Assembly: GCA_016284045.1 (NCBI GenBank)
Contig: JAEEOB010000058.1
Coordinates: forward strand, 1 to 64,000
Origin: Bacteroidaceae bacterium
GTDB taxonomy: Bacteria; Bacteroidota; Bacteroidia; Bacteroidales; Bacteroidaceae
DNA: 64,000 bases
Direction: 5' to 3'
The number at the start of each line of letters is the position of its first letter. Within the stretch, counting starts at the first letter, position 1. The notes under the pieces were generated by a model. It searched no databases. It was not told where the DNA came from and saw nothing but the letters and a program-made list of their open reading frames with translations. A program made the position numbers and the translations under genes. Below are positions 32,388-41,854 of this stretch, piece by piece.

Positions 32388-35300
32388 ATGAATAACTTTA
32401 ATTACAGGTTAGTCAACAACATCACAGGCTGGGTGGTGTTCGCAATCGCAGCGTTCACCTACTGCTCAACCATTGAGCCGACGGCCAGTTTCTGGGATTG
32501 CCCTGAGTTTATCACTACGGCTGAGAAAATGGAGGTCGGACACCCGCCAGGAGCTCCATTCTTCATGCTTTTCGGCAAGTTCTTCACACTATTTGCCAGC
32601 GATGCCACCCAGGTGGCGAAGATGGTCAACATCATGTCGGCACTGCTCAGTGCAGGATGTATCCTCTTCCTTTTCTGGAGTGTCACACACCTGGCTAAGA
32701 AGCTGATTGTGAGAGATACAAAAAAAATCACCATGGCAGAGATGATAGCTGTCATGGCAAGTGGAGTAGGGGGTGCCTTGATTTACACATGGAGCGACAC
32801 GTTCTGGTTTAGCGCAGTTGAAGGCGAGGTATATGCCTTCTCGTCCTTCTTCACGGCACTTGTGTTTTGGCTCATTCTTAAATGGGAGGACAACGCCGAC
32901 AACCCGCACAGTGACAAGTGGCTCGTGCTCATTTCATATCTTGTCGGACTTTCCATCGGTGTACACTTGCTAAACCTTCTCTGTATCCCTGCCATCGTCC
33001 TCGTCTTCTATTTCAAGCGGAGCAAGGAGCCGAATCTCAAAGGGGCGCTGGCGGTGCTGGGTGTCTCGGTCGTTATTGTGGCGGCTGTACTCTACGGTAT
33101 GGTGCCGGGTATCACAAAAGTCAGCGGTTGGTTTGAGCTGATGTTTGTCAACGGACTGGGAATGTCGTTCAACACCGGGCTCTATTTCTATATAATTGTC
33201 CTCCTTGCTGCGCTCATTTGGGCACTTTGGACGACACATCAGAAGGAAATCTCACTCAGTTCGAAGATTGCCTTCCTTGTTTGCACAGCCCTCCTCGGTA
33301 TTCCGTTCTACGGACATGGAATGGGAAGTGCTGTGATAGGAATCCTCGTGCTCGTGGTTTTGGCAGCCATTCTGTTCACGAATTTCAGTAAAAACGTGAG
33401 CTCTCGTCTGCTCAATACTGCTCTGCTCTGCATGACACTCATCACCGTGGGCTATTCAAGCTATGCCGTCATCGTCATACGTTCCACTGCAAACCCTCCG
33501 ATGGACCAGAACTCTCCTGAGGATGTGTTTACGCTCGCGGAGTATCTCGGACGTGAGCAGTATGGCGACAGACCTCTCTTCTGGGGACCTACCTACGCCT
33601 CTGAGCCGGATGTGGATGAGGCGAAACACATGTATAAAGTTGACGAGGGTGCTCCCAAATATATGCGTAAGGAAAAACACTCTGCTGATGAGAAAGACGA
33701 GTATATACCTATGCCGGGAAAAATAGACTATGTCTATCCTTCCGACCAGTGTATGTTCTTCCCACGTATCTACAGCAAGCCGCATGCAAAACAGTATGAG
33801 AACTGGATTGGGTCACCAAGCAAGAAACATGTCAGCTATAATTACAACGAGAATGGGTTTGTGGAAATTCCTTCATTCGGAGATAATTTACTTTACTTCT
33901 TCCGTTATCAGGTGAATTTCATGTACTGGCGCTATTTCCTCTGGAACTTCGCAGGACGGCAGAACGACATTCAGAACCAGGGAGGAGAATTGGAACACGG
34001 CAACTGGCTCACAGGATTCTCATTCATCGACAATGCTATGTATGGCGACCAGGACAACCTGCCTTCAGACCTGAAGAACAACAAGGGCCATAACGTGTTC
34101 TACTGCATGCCGCTTATCCTCGGACTCCTCGGATTCTTTTGGCAGGCGTTCAAGGGCAAAGAGGGCATCCAGCAGTTCTGGGTCGTATTCTTCCTCTTCT
34201 TTATGACTGGTCTGGCGATTGTGCTTTATCTGAATCAGACACCAGGACAGCCACGTGAGCGTGACTATGCCTACGCCGGATCGTTCTATGCCTTCGCCAT
34301 CTGGTGTGGACTGGGTGTGGCTGCCATCTATGACTGGATGAGCCGAACAGGTAAAATCAGTAAGGTTGTGGCTGCCTCCGTGGCTGCTGTGCCTGCAATT
34401 GTGGTGCCTGCACAGATGGTGAGCCAGACGTGGGATGACCACGACCGAAGCGGACGTGAGATTTGCCGCGACTTCGGACTCAACTATCTTGAGACCGTTC
34501 CACACGACGGAGTGATTTTTACCAACGGCGATAACGACACCTTCCCGCTCTGGTATAACGAGGACACTGAGGGCAAACGAACTGATGTGCGTGTATGCAA
34601 TCTCTCATATCTCCAGACCGACTGGTATATCGACCAGATGAAACGGCCGGCGTTCTCAGGAGAAGGTGCATCATCACCGTTGCCTATCTCTTGGAAGCGT
34701 TATGATTATGTGGAAGGTCAGCATGAGGCGATAGAGGTCAACCCGATAGTGGGGCAGTCTGAGAATGGACAATATTTCAGGATGAAAGACCTGATAAAGG
34801 ATACCTATGAGAAAGATCCTGACTATGCGAAGAAGCTGTGGGGCGATGAGCCGTTTGAGCTCAACAACGCCATTCAGAAGTTCGTCCTCAAGAATGTGGA
34901 TCCGGCTGTCAAGGATGTTGTGGCGAATATTCCGTCATGCCTCCCATCCGACTCCCTCTACGTGAAGGTGGACAAGATGGCAGTACGTAAGTCGGGCATG
35001 AAGCTGGAGAACGACTCCATTCCAGACCGCATGGTCATCGACCTTTCTGGTAAGTCGCAGGTATATAAGAACTTCATAATGATGCTCGAGATGATTGGAC
35101 AGAGCAACTTCTCACGTCCGCTCTATATGTCAACGACCGTGGGACCCGACAATTATGGAAACCTGTTCAAGCACTTCATTCAGGAAGGTATTGCCTGGAG
35201 GTTCACTCCTTATTCTTACCCTGAGAATCAGGCACAGCGCACGGTTGTCGATACTGAGAAGATGTACGACAACATGATGAACAAGTATAAGTATGGAAAC

Positions 35301-36212
35301 CTCAAGCAGAAAGGGCTGTACATCGACGAGACCACCATGCGAATGTGCTACACACACCGACGTTGGTTCGCACTTCTCATCAAGAGCCTCGTGGATGAGG
35401 GAAAGGATAAGATGGCACTCGAAGCTCTGAAGAAATGCGAAGCAGAGATTCCTGAATATAATGTGCCGCATGAGGCCTTCAGCGGGTCGATGGAGATGGC
35501 TAAGGCTTATTTCGACCTCGGCAAGGTGAATGAGGGTGAGCATATCCTCTCAGCGCTCGTCAAGCGCTCAACGGAATATGTGGAATGGTATCTCTCTCTC
35601 TCTGACAGCCGTTTCAAAAACTATGCGAACGATGCCAACACGGAGATTTACGTGTTAAGCTCATTCCTAGACATTTATGCGGGAAAACTTGCCGACAGTA
35701 CGTACTGCGAGAAACTTAAGCCTGCCGACAAGAAAGTGCTGGAAACCAGCTCCGACAAGCTCAACACCACTGTGCAAGATCTCTACAGCAGAGTGCTCAA
35801 ACGCTGTGAGGATAACCAGATCAGTTTTTTGGAGATTGACTATCCCAGCGCAGGGGTGATGAGAATGGTGGAAGCTTATCTCACACAAGGACGTGTGGAT
35901 GACGCAAACAGCAACTCAGCTCGCCTTATGAGTTGGGCAAACCGAAATCTCGATGTGATGCTTTCAGCAGGCGACGACAATTTCTCCGACTTATGTCAGC
36001 ATGGAATCATTGACAAGGAGTTTTATGTCTATCAGAAACTCGCACAGATTTACAAGAGCGCTGAGGATGGTGAGCTGAGGGATGTGGATTACTCAAATGA
36101 CGAGAAATCTTTGATTGCCAAAGGAAAGGAATCGATTGAACTGAACTTCGGCAAGCGATATGATGTTTTCGATAGCAGATTGAGAAAGCTTTCTCCTGGA
36201 GAGGCTAGTTAA
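32388..36212 (+). CDS. DUF2723 family polytopic glycosyltransferase (O-mannosyltransferase-like)
   Basis: A 1274-residue inner-membrane protein. The N-terminal half has ten or more membrane helices and carries the DUF2723 hallmark near the N-terminus: SFWDCPEFITTAEKMEVGHPPGAPFFML, with the acidic pair in a periplasmic loop as in GT-C enzymes. Residues from about 700 onward are soluble (NGDNDTFPLWY and later helical, TPR-like stretches). The human member of this family, TMEM260, is an O-mannosyltransferase, so a role in Bacteroidetes protein O-glycosylation or other lipid-linked sugar transfer is plausible but unproven here. A polysaccharide deacetylase gene follows in the same direction. Confidence 0.82.
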   Translation: MNNFNYRLVNNITGWVVFAIAAFTYCSTIEPTASFWDCPEFITTAEKMEVGHPPGAPFFMLFGKFFTLFASDATQVAKMVNIMSALLSAGCILFLFWSVTHLAKKLIVRDTKKITMAEMIAVMASGVGGALIYTWSDTFWFSAVEGEVYAFSSFFTALVFWLILKWEDNADNPHSDKWLVLISYLVGLSIGVHLLNLLCIPAIVLVFYFKRSKEPNLKGALAVLGVSVVIVAAVLYGMVPGITKVSGWFELMFVNGLGMSFNTGLYFYIIVLLAALIWALWTTHQKEISLSSKIAFLVCTALLGIPFYGHGMGSAVIGILVLVVLAAILFTNFSKNVSSRLLNTALLCMTLITVGYSSYAVIVIRSTANPPMDQNSPEDVFTLAEYLGREQYGDRPLFWGPTYASEPDVDEAKHMYKVDEGAPKYMRKEKHSADEKDEYIPMPGKIDYVYPSDQCMFFPRIYSKPHAKQYENWIGSPSKKHVSYNYNENGFVEIPSFGDNLLYFFRYQVNFMYWRYFLWNFAGRQNDIQNQGGELEHGNWLTGFSFIDNAMYGDQDNLPSDLKNNKGHNVFYCMPLILGLLGFFWQAFKGKEGIQQFWVVFFLFFMTGLAIVLYLNQTPGQPRERDYAYAGSFYAFAIWCGLGVAAIYDWMSRTGKISKVVAASVAAVPAIVVPAQMVSQTWDDHDRSGREICRDFGLNYLETVPHDGVIFTNGDNDTFPLWYNEDTEGKRTDVRVCNLSYLQTDWYIDQMKRPAFSGEGASSPLPISWKRYDYVEGQHEAIEVNPIVGQSENGQYFRMKDLIKDTYEKDPDYAKKLWGDEPFELNNAIQKFVLKNVDPAVKDVVANIPSCLPSDSLYVKVDKMAVRKSGMKLENDSIPDRMVIDLSGKSQVYKNFIMMLEMIGQSNFSRPLYMSTTVGPDNYGNLFKHFIQEGIAWRFTPYSYPENQAQRTVVDTEKMYDNMMNKYKYGNLKQKGLYIDETTMRMCYTHRRWFALLIKSLVDEGKDKMALEALKKCEAEIPEYNVPHEAFSGSMEMAKAYFDLGKVNEGEHILSALVKRSTEYVEWYLSLSDSRFKNYANDANTEIYVLSSFLDIYAGKLADSTYCEKLKPADKKVLETSSDKLNTTVQDLYSRVLKRCEDNQISFLEIDYPSAGVMRMVEAYLTQGRVDDANSNSARLMSWANRNLDVMLSAGDDNFSDLCQHGIIDKEFYVYQKLAQIYKSAEDGELRDVDYSNDEKSLIAKGKESIELNFGKRYDVFDSRLRKLSPGEAS

Positions 36213-36295
36213 AGATAACTCAAGAGTATTGTCTGTTTTAGCTCACTTTTTAACTCTTGAAACTTGATAAGATAAGCTATAGATTAGACTGGACG

Positions 36296-36934
36296 ATGAT
36301 AATAGAACAACCGAGCAAGTGGCTGAGATGGCTCTATCCAAGTGCTATCTGGAGAATGGATCCAAAAGAGCGGGCGGTTTATCTCACTTTCGACGACGGG
36401 CCGATTCCGCAGGCTACACCCTGGATCCTCGACACGTTGGATGAATACAATGCAAAGGCCACATTCTTCATGGTTGGCGACAATGTGAGGAAATATCCCG
36501 ACCTCTTCCAGGAAATCAAAAGCAGGGGACATAGTGTGGGCAACCACACCTATAACCACATCAAGTTCCTGACTAGGTCAAGCAGATATGTGCTGAATGT
36601 GCTGAAAGCTGATGAGCTTATCAACTCCAGACTCTTCCGCCCTCCACACGGATGGATGCGTAACGCTGAGTATATCTTGCTCAGACATAAGTTCACCATC
36701 ATTATGTGGGATCTCGTCACACGCGACTACTCCAAACACCTTAATGCAGACGAGGTGTTTGAGAATGTAAGGAAATATGCCCGAAACGGATCTATTATCA
36801 CTTTTCATGACTCCCTCAAAAGCATTGGCAAGCTGAAGACGGCGCTGCCTATGAGTCTGGAATGGCTCAGAAGCCAGGGATATGAGTTCAAGGCCTTCGA
36901 TGAGAACATGTCGTGGAGCAGACATCTGAAATAA
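36296..36934 (+). CDS. Polysaccharide deacetylase (NodB domain)
   Basis: A CE4-type deacetylase of 212 residues. The NodB motifs are present: TFDDGP with D33-D34, the zinc histidines H84 and H88 in GNHTYNH, RPPHGW and the C-terminal ITFHDS. It has no signal peptide, although the substrate is presumably an envelope or lipid-linked N-acetyl sugar. The ORF track begins at a TTG at 36257, but the ATG at 36296 (MIIEQPSKWLRW) fits the family start better. It lies 83 bases after the DUF2723 gene and may be part of the same glycan pathway. Confidence 0.85.
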   Translation: MIIEQPSKWLRWLYPSAIWRMDPKERAVYLTFDDGPIPQATPWILDTLDEYNAKATFFMVGDNVRKYPDLFQEIKSRGHSVGNHTYNHIKFLTRSSRYVLNVLKADELINSRLFRPPHGWMRNAEYILLRHKFTIIMWDLVTRDYSKHLNADEVFENVRKYARNGSIITFHDSLKSIGKLKTALPMSLEWLRSQGYEFKAFDENMSWSRHLK

Positions 36935-36992
36935 GCTGAGCATTCCAAGTGAGAAACCGCTGAATGGCGTAATCACAGCTAATTCATTCATC

Positions 36993-37952
36993 ATGTCAAT
37001 CGCAATGGATATAAACAGACTGAAAGCCGAAGCTCTGAGCCTCGGCTTTTATGCTTGTGGAGTGGCCAGGTCGGGAGAAGTTGACAAGAATGTGTCGGAG
37101 GCGTTCTCTCTATGGCTTGAGAAGGGACGTCATGGCGAAATGGCCTATATGGCTGATAACAGGGATAAACGGCTTGATACGAATCTGCTGCTGACAGATG
37201 CCAAAAGTGTGATTGTGGTGGCGATGAACTATTATCCTCGACAGTTGCTCAACAATTCGCAGCTTCAGTTTGCTTACTATGCCTACGGAAAAGATTATCA
37301 CGATGTGATGCGCAAGAGGCTGAAGAAACTTGCCGAAATCTGCTCCATCCGGGATGTCCGTCATAGAGCTGAGTCGCACGAAAACGTTGAGAAGAAGTAT
37401 CAGGGTCTGATATGTTGCGACACCGTACCTGTGCTTGAACGCTACTGGGCTTGGAAAGCCGGAATAGGGTGGATCGGAAAAAACAACAGTCTGATTATCC
37501 CAAATGCCGGCAGTTTTTTCTTCCTTGGGATAATTATTACTGAATTGGAATTCACAGATTATGCCACACCCATGCAGAATTTATGTGGCAAATGTGAGAA
37601 TTGCCTGAAAGCATGTCCCACTGGTGCGCTTTCTGAACCATTTCTGCTTGATGCATCGAAATGTCTTTCTTACCTTACGATAGAGTACCATGGTGACATA
37701 CCGGAGGTATATGCGTCGAAAATGAATAACACGGTATATGGGTGCGACCGCTGTCAGCAATGCTGCCCACACAACCGTTTTGCCACACCGACAGAAATTG
37801 AGGAATTCAATCCTACTGATGAGTTCCTCAACATGACTGACCAGGATTGGATTAACTTGACTGAGGAAGACTATCGTCGAATTTTCAAGGGTTCAGCAGT
37901 GAAACGTGCCAAATATGCCGGGCTCAAAAGAAATATCGATGCCATTTCATGA
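36993..37952 (+). CDS. queG: Epoxyqueuosine reductase
   Basis: Last step of queuosine synthesis in tRNA: reduces epoxyqueuosine using cobalamin and two [4Fe-4S] clusters. The 319-residue protein has the N-terminal DUF1730-like domain (RLDTNLLLTDAKSVIVVAMNYYP) and, near residues 200-265, the cluster motifs CGKCENCLKACPTGAL and CDRCQQCCPHN. The ORF has in-frame starts at 36993 (MSIAMD) and 37005 (MDINRLKAEA); the second looks closer to the family. It is slightly shorter at the C-terminus than the E. coli protein, which has extra HEAT-like repeats. Confidence 0.92.
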   Translation: MSIAMDINRLKAEALSLGFYACGVARSGEVDKNVSEAFSLWLEKGRHGEMAYMADNRDKRLDTNLLLTDAKSVIVVAMNYYPRQLLNNSQLQFAYYAYGKDYHDVMRKRLKKLAEICSIRDVRHRAESHENVEKKYQGLICCDTVPVLERYWAWKAGIGWIGKNNSLIIPNAGSFFFLGIIITELEFTDYATPMQNLCGKCENCLKACPTGALSEPFLLDASKCLSYLTIEYHGDIPEVYASKMNNTVYGCDRCQQCCPHNRFATPTEIEEFNPTDEFLNMTDQDWINLTEEDYRRIFKGSAVKRAKYAGLKRNIDAIS

Positions 37953-38003
37953 CGGCTTGCCAAACCGTAACAAACACGTCATCAAAAGAAAACTACTAAA
38001 AAG

Positions 38004-39653
38004 CTAAATCGAATAAATAATGCCAAACTTCAACTCGTAGCTTTTGGCATGGACTTTGTCAAAAGCTGCATAGTTGGAGCGACGGTAAAATAGCTTGTGC
38101 TCGGCGTTCAATTTTAGGTTGTGCTTCAGGAAAAACTGGATATAAGCTTTGTTCTGGTAAATTGAGCAGTTACCCTTATCTCCCCATGCCCAGTTGTCGT
38201 ATTCCATCGGGTTGTCGGGCTTTCCTCCCTTAAACATATACATTCTCACGAAATAAAAGTCGTTGCCTATTACCATTCGGTTGTTCACACAGAACCGGAT
38301 TTCGTTCTTCAGGCTCAGTCCTGACGCATAGTTATACGTCCGTTTGTTGAAATAATCGGCAGTGTTGCCGCCAAAAGCGATGGCATCGAGCATGAAATCG
38401 TTGCTGAAGGACACACCTCGTTCAACCTTTTCCATATACAGACCGCCACCGAAGCTGCATGCTTCATTCACAAAAGCGAAGTCGCCGGCATTCATGCGGC
38501 TTTTGCTCTTCCCATTTTCACCGTAGTTGTCCACATATTTGAACACCTGATAAAAACCAAGGTCGTATTTCCAGTCTTTTGATGTGTGAAACTGCTTGGT
38601 GGCGATGCGCCCACGGATGTCGATGTCGCTGAACGTCGGGTCTTCGTTCGACAGGTTAAGCTGGGCATAAAGACGGAAATAATCAAAGGGCTTGTGATGT
38701 GCTTTGCCGTCGAAATGCTCACCGTAGTTCATTAGGAAATCAACGTAGGCAATGTTTTTTTGACGTTGATTATGCCTCATTTCCTTTATGTAGCGGTTAC
38801 CCAAACCGACATCCAAGGAAAAGGGCTCCGGACTTATTCGCTTACCCCGGGAAGAGCTGACACGCCACATTTCACCGGAAAACAGTCGGTGAAAACCGCG
38901 AGAAGGATTCAGGAAGCAGCCGATAATCTCACGGATGACACGGTTAACGCCTGTTTTTGAGTTGTCGAACACGATGTCCGACACACGGTAAGTCATCTCG
39001 CCTATGGCACTGCCGCCGATGCCAGTAGAGAGGAAGTCGTTGTAGGACGGCTCGTTCGTCTCGCAGAAATATTCCCATACGCAGCTGCCGATAAGAGGAT
39101 AAAGAGCTGAGGAATAGTAACTATGACCATGGTAGCGCGCAGCATTATAGAACATGCTTCCGTGAAAAGGATGTGAGAATTGGTTGCCTGAGTAGCTGTC
39201 GTGGTCAAGTATCCATTTGCACTTCAGGTTGTGGTGGATTGTATGGGCATTCACGGCAGCCCAACCGTCTTTCTGCCAGAAACGATCGTAACCCCAAACC
39301 AAGAAATTGACACCAAGTGATTCCAGCACCGGTTTGATAAGACTTTTGTCGCTCTTTACCAACGTGTCACCCTCCGACAGACGTTGCAGATGCACACGAC
39401 TACCCATTGCATAGTCTTTCCAAGTGGTGTCGTTATGGTGAAACAGCTGATGCTTTTTGTATTTATCGTTGTTGTAAACATCCTGAAAATCACTGAGAAT
39501 TTCGGAAGAAGCTGCGATTTTCATTGTGTCTGAAAGAAGTTCTGAGGAAAGACTGTCTGATAAGAGTTGTGACGAGGTCACACTGCTCTCGTCTTGGGAT
39601 AATGCAGTTGTGAAGGATATCAAAAGGATGATTAATGTCAGTATTTGTCTCAT
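38004..39653 (-). CDS. Exported DUF3943-like outer-membrane barrel protein
   Basis: A 549-residue protein with a signal peptide (MRQILTLIILLISFTTALSQ) and a Ser/Leu-rich mature N-terminus. The central part (SHPFHGSMFYNAARYHGHSYYSSALYPLIGSCVWEYF ... GEMTYRVSDIVFDN) resembles DUF3943, and the C-terminal 250 residues alternate aromatic and polar residues as in a beta-barrel, ending in YELKFGIIYSI, typical of outer-membrane insertion. Function unknown. Its start overlaps the stop of the GT9 gene by four bases, so the two are translationally coupled, tying it to LPS or glycan assembly by context. Confidence 0.72.
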   Translation of the reverse strand: MRQILTLIILLISFTTALSQDESSVTSSQLLSDSLSSELLSDTMKIAASSEILSDFQDVYNNDKYKKHQLFHHNDTTWKDYAMGSRVHLQRLSEGDTLVKSDKSLIKPVLESLGVNFLVWGYDRFWQKDGWAAVNAHTIHHNLKCKWILDHDSYSGNQFSHPFHGSMFYNAARYHGHSYYSSALYPLIGSCVWEYFCETNEPSYNDFLSTGIGGSAIGEMTYRVSDIVFDNSKTGVNRVIREIIGCFLNPSRGFHRLFSGEMWRVSSSRGKRISPEPFSLDVGLGNRYIKEMRHNQRQKNIAYVDFLMNYGEHFDGKAHHKPFDYFRLYAQLNLSNEDPTFSDIDIRGRIATKQFHTSKDWKYDLGFYQVFKYVDNYGENGKSKSRMNAGDFAFVNEACSFGGGLYMEKVERGVSFSNDFMLDAIAFGGNTADYFNKRTYNYASGLSLKNEIRFCVNNRMVIGNDFYFVRMYMFKGGKPDNPMEYDNWAWGDKGNCSIYQNKAYIQFFLKHNLKLNAEHKLFYRRSNYAAFDKVHAKSYELKFGIIYSI

Positions 39654-40717
39654 GATTTACAGTAATGTTTGATGACTGGCAAGAGCCGGTTGCAGATTCG
39701 ATCCTCGGTCAATAGCGACATACGATCCTGATAGCTAAGTTGCTTTAATTCCTGCTCTTCACGGGGCATGAAATCATCGGGACTGATGCCGGAAAATCGT
39801 TCACCCTCGCAGGGAAGCCATATCGTTTTGTCGATGCCAGGAGGAAAAATGGCGAACGATGGGAGATTTAGCGCCTGGGAAATATGGCGAGGTCCGCCTT
39901 CGTTACCGAAGAAGAAGTCACAGTTCTTCATCAGGGCGCAAAGGTCGGGAAGAGTAGGGGCTTCTATGTTGGTGAAGATATGTGGGTCGTCACCCATCTC
40001 ATGATGATAGCGGAGGGCGATCTCACGCTCTCTGCCGGCAAAATTAAATATAATCTGGGCATCAAGTTCATCGATAATGCGACGGAGCACAGACTTCATA
40101 GTCTGTGAGGGCAGAACCTTGTATTCTAAACGTGCGGTGGGAGTGGCTATAATCACAGGACGGGAAAAGTCAATCCCATGGTCCTCCATCAGCTGACGGT
40201 AACGTTCCACATCCTTATCCGATGCATATAGACGGAAATCCTCCGACGGTTTCACAGCGGTTATTTTGCTTAGAGGCTGAAGTAGAAGGTTGTTCTGCTG
40301 GACACGACTTCCAGTGCCGGCGGCATGATTATCTACCCTGTGCGACAAAAATGGCCAGGCATACCATTTTTTCTCCCCTATGCGATAAGGGGTTCTGAAC
40401 CGGCTGAATAAGGAGAAAAACAGCGTGCGAAGGGTCGTACGCATATCGATAATCACGTCGTAACGTGTGTTGTGAACTGTCTGCCACACTTTCTTGATGT
40501 AACGACTGTTCTTTTGGTTGTCGGCTGAACTGAACACCACGCAACGGTCAACGTCAGGATGATGCTCATAAAGCGTGTGGATACCATCATTAACTACAAA
40601 GTCTATCTGGGCTTCAGGAAATGTCTGACGAAGTCCGTGGCATAATGCCATCGAAAGCACAGAGTCTCCGACGCGGCGAAAGCGAATCACCAGAATATGT
40701 TTTACTTCCAATGCCAT
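39650..40717 (-). CDS. GT9 family glycosyltransferase (heptosyltransferase-like)
   Basis: A 355-residue cytoplasmic GT-B enzyme of the WaaC/WaaF type, which adds heptose or a similar sugar to the LPS core. The N-terminus HILVIRFRRVGDSVLSMALCHGLRQTFP fits the family's RxxxxGDVL region, and the C-terminal NCDFFFGNEGGPRHISQALNLPSFAIF matches the nucleotide-sugar loop (GxxGGPxHxA). It carries an extra GGP form often seen in Bacteroidetes. Coupled with the following DUF3943-like gene through an ATGA overlap. Confidence 0.88.
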   Translation of the reverse strand: MALEVKHILVIRFRRVGDSVLSMALCHGLRQTFPEAQIDFVVNDGIHTLYEHHPDVDRCVVFSSADNQKNSRYIKKVWQTVHNTRYDVIIDMRTTLRTLFFSLFSRFRTPYRIGEKKWYAWPFLSHRVDNHAAGTGSRVQQNNLLLQPLSKITAVKPSEDFRLYASDKDVERYRQLMEDHGIDFSRPVIIATPTARLEYKVLPSQTMKSVLRRIIDELDAQIIFNFAGREREIALRYHHEMGDDPHIFTNIEAPTLPDLCALMKNCDFFFGNEGGPRHISQALNLPSFAIFPPGIDKTIWLPCEGERFSGISPDDFMPREEQELKQLSYQDRMSLLTEDRICNRLLPVIKHYCKS

Positions 40718-40898
40718 ATTTTAACAAATAGAACACCCCTTTTTTTGGGGGGAAACTTCTTGTCTTCTCGTCTTCCTTAAAACGAATCAAATTCCTTTTT
40801 AAATAAATTTTATACAAAATTCCGTAAAAAACTTGAAATATGCAAGAAAACGCACAAATACTTTTCAATTAACAGGTTGGATTTACATTTATAATTCG

Positions 40899-40906
40899 TA
40901 ACTTTG
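40899..40906 (+). promoter_or_regulatory. -7 promoter element for the GT2 gene
   Basis: TTCGTAACTTTGCAAAA; 73 bases before the GT2 start. The leader is an ATAAATCATAAATCATAAATTC low-complexity run. Confidence 0.7.
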
Positions 40907-40978
40907 CAAAATACAATCATTCAGAATCCATATTCTCAATATAAATCGTAAATGATAAATCATAAATCATAAATTCAA

Positions 40979-41854
40979 ATGGTATCTATCATTATCTTGA
41001 ACTACAACAGTGCCTCTTATACTTTGAATTGTGTGGAATCCATCCACAGACATATTCCGAAGAATCTGTTTGAGATTATTGTTGTGGACAACAACAGTAA
41101 TGATGAGGACAAGAAAAAGCTCAGAAACGAATTGCCCTCGGATGTAGTTTGGGTGGAAAGCCGGTTTAATGCAGGGTTCGGGCTGGGAAATATGTTGGGA
41201 TACAACATGGCAAAGGGTGATTATCTCTGCATCATCAACAGCGATATTCTTTTCGAGGAGGATTGTATCAGTCCGCTGTGTGAATATCTCAAAAATCATC
41301 CGGATGTAGGGTGCATCACGCCTCTACAGCTGGATTTCAACCATAAGCAGGTGGAGTCGTTCCGGCACAACCCTGGATTCAGAAGGGAACTTTTCGGAAA
41401 TTCTTTTCTTGAGAAACATTTTCCCAAGAAATATCCGAAAAGAATGGTGAAGGGTTCTGAACCTGTGGTCACACCGCAGGTAAATGGTTGCTTCATGATG
41501 TTTCCAACCGCTGTGTTCAAGACTATAGGAGGTTTCGACACGAATATTTTCCTTTACGATGAGGAATGTGATGTGGGATATAGAATCAAAAAGGCGGGGA
41601 AAAAATGTGTCGTATTACTTTCGGCTGTGTTTCTGCATGCGGGAGCCACTACCACAAGGAAGCGTAAAAGCCTGACTGGACGTGAACGGTATATTTCCAG
41701 AATATATGTCTATCGGAAACATCATGGATGGGTCAAGTCCTTTTTGTATCGCATGCTGCTCATTGCTTTTGCCATATTTAAACCCAAGAGATGGTATATT
41801 CTCCCGGTGTTGTTCAGAGGAGAACTGCTAAGCAAGTCAATGCGCTCATTATAA
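40979..41854 (+). CDS. GT2 family glycosyltransferase (rhamnosyltransferase-like)
   Basis: A 291-residue GT-A enzyme. It starts with VSIIILNYNSASYTLNCVESI and IIVVDNNSNDEDK, carries the metal-binding region LCIINSDILF (D-x-D-like) and the acceptor region GGFDTNIFLYDEECDVGYRIKKAG, the pattern of WbbL-type rhamnosyltransferases. The C-terminal 50 residues are basic and hydrophobic and may bind the membrane. The last six bases overlap the convergent GT4 gene. Sugar and acceptor are not known. Confidence 0.87.
   Translation: MVSIIILNYNSASYTLNCVESIHRHIPKNLFEIIVVDNNSNDEDKKKLRNELPSDVVWVESRFNAGFGLGNMLGYNMAKGDYLCIINSDILFEEDCISPLCEYLKNHPDVGCITPLQLDFNHKQVESFRHNPGFRRELFGNSFLEKHFPKKYPKRMVKGSEPVVTPQVNGCFMMFPTAVFKTIGGFDTNIFLYDEECDVGYRIKKAGKKCVVLLSAVFLHAGATTTRKRKSLTGRERYISRIYVYRKHHGWVKSFLYRMLLIAFAIFKPKRWYILPVLFRGELLSKSMRSL

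Noticed and set aside
36257-36295. TTG start of the polysaccharide deacetylase
   Set aside because: The added 13 residues have no family support; the ATG at 36296 fits better, though the TTG cannot be excluded.
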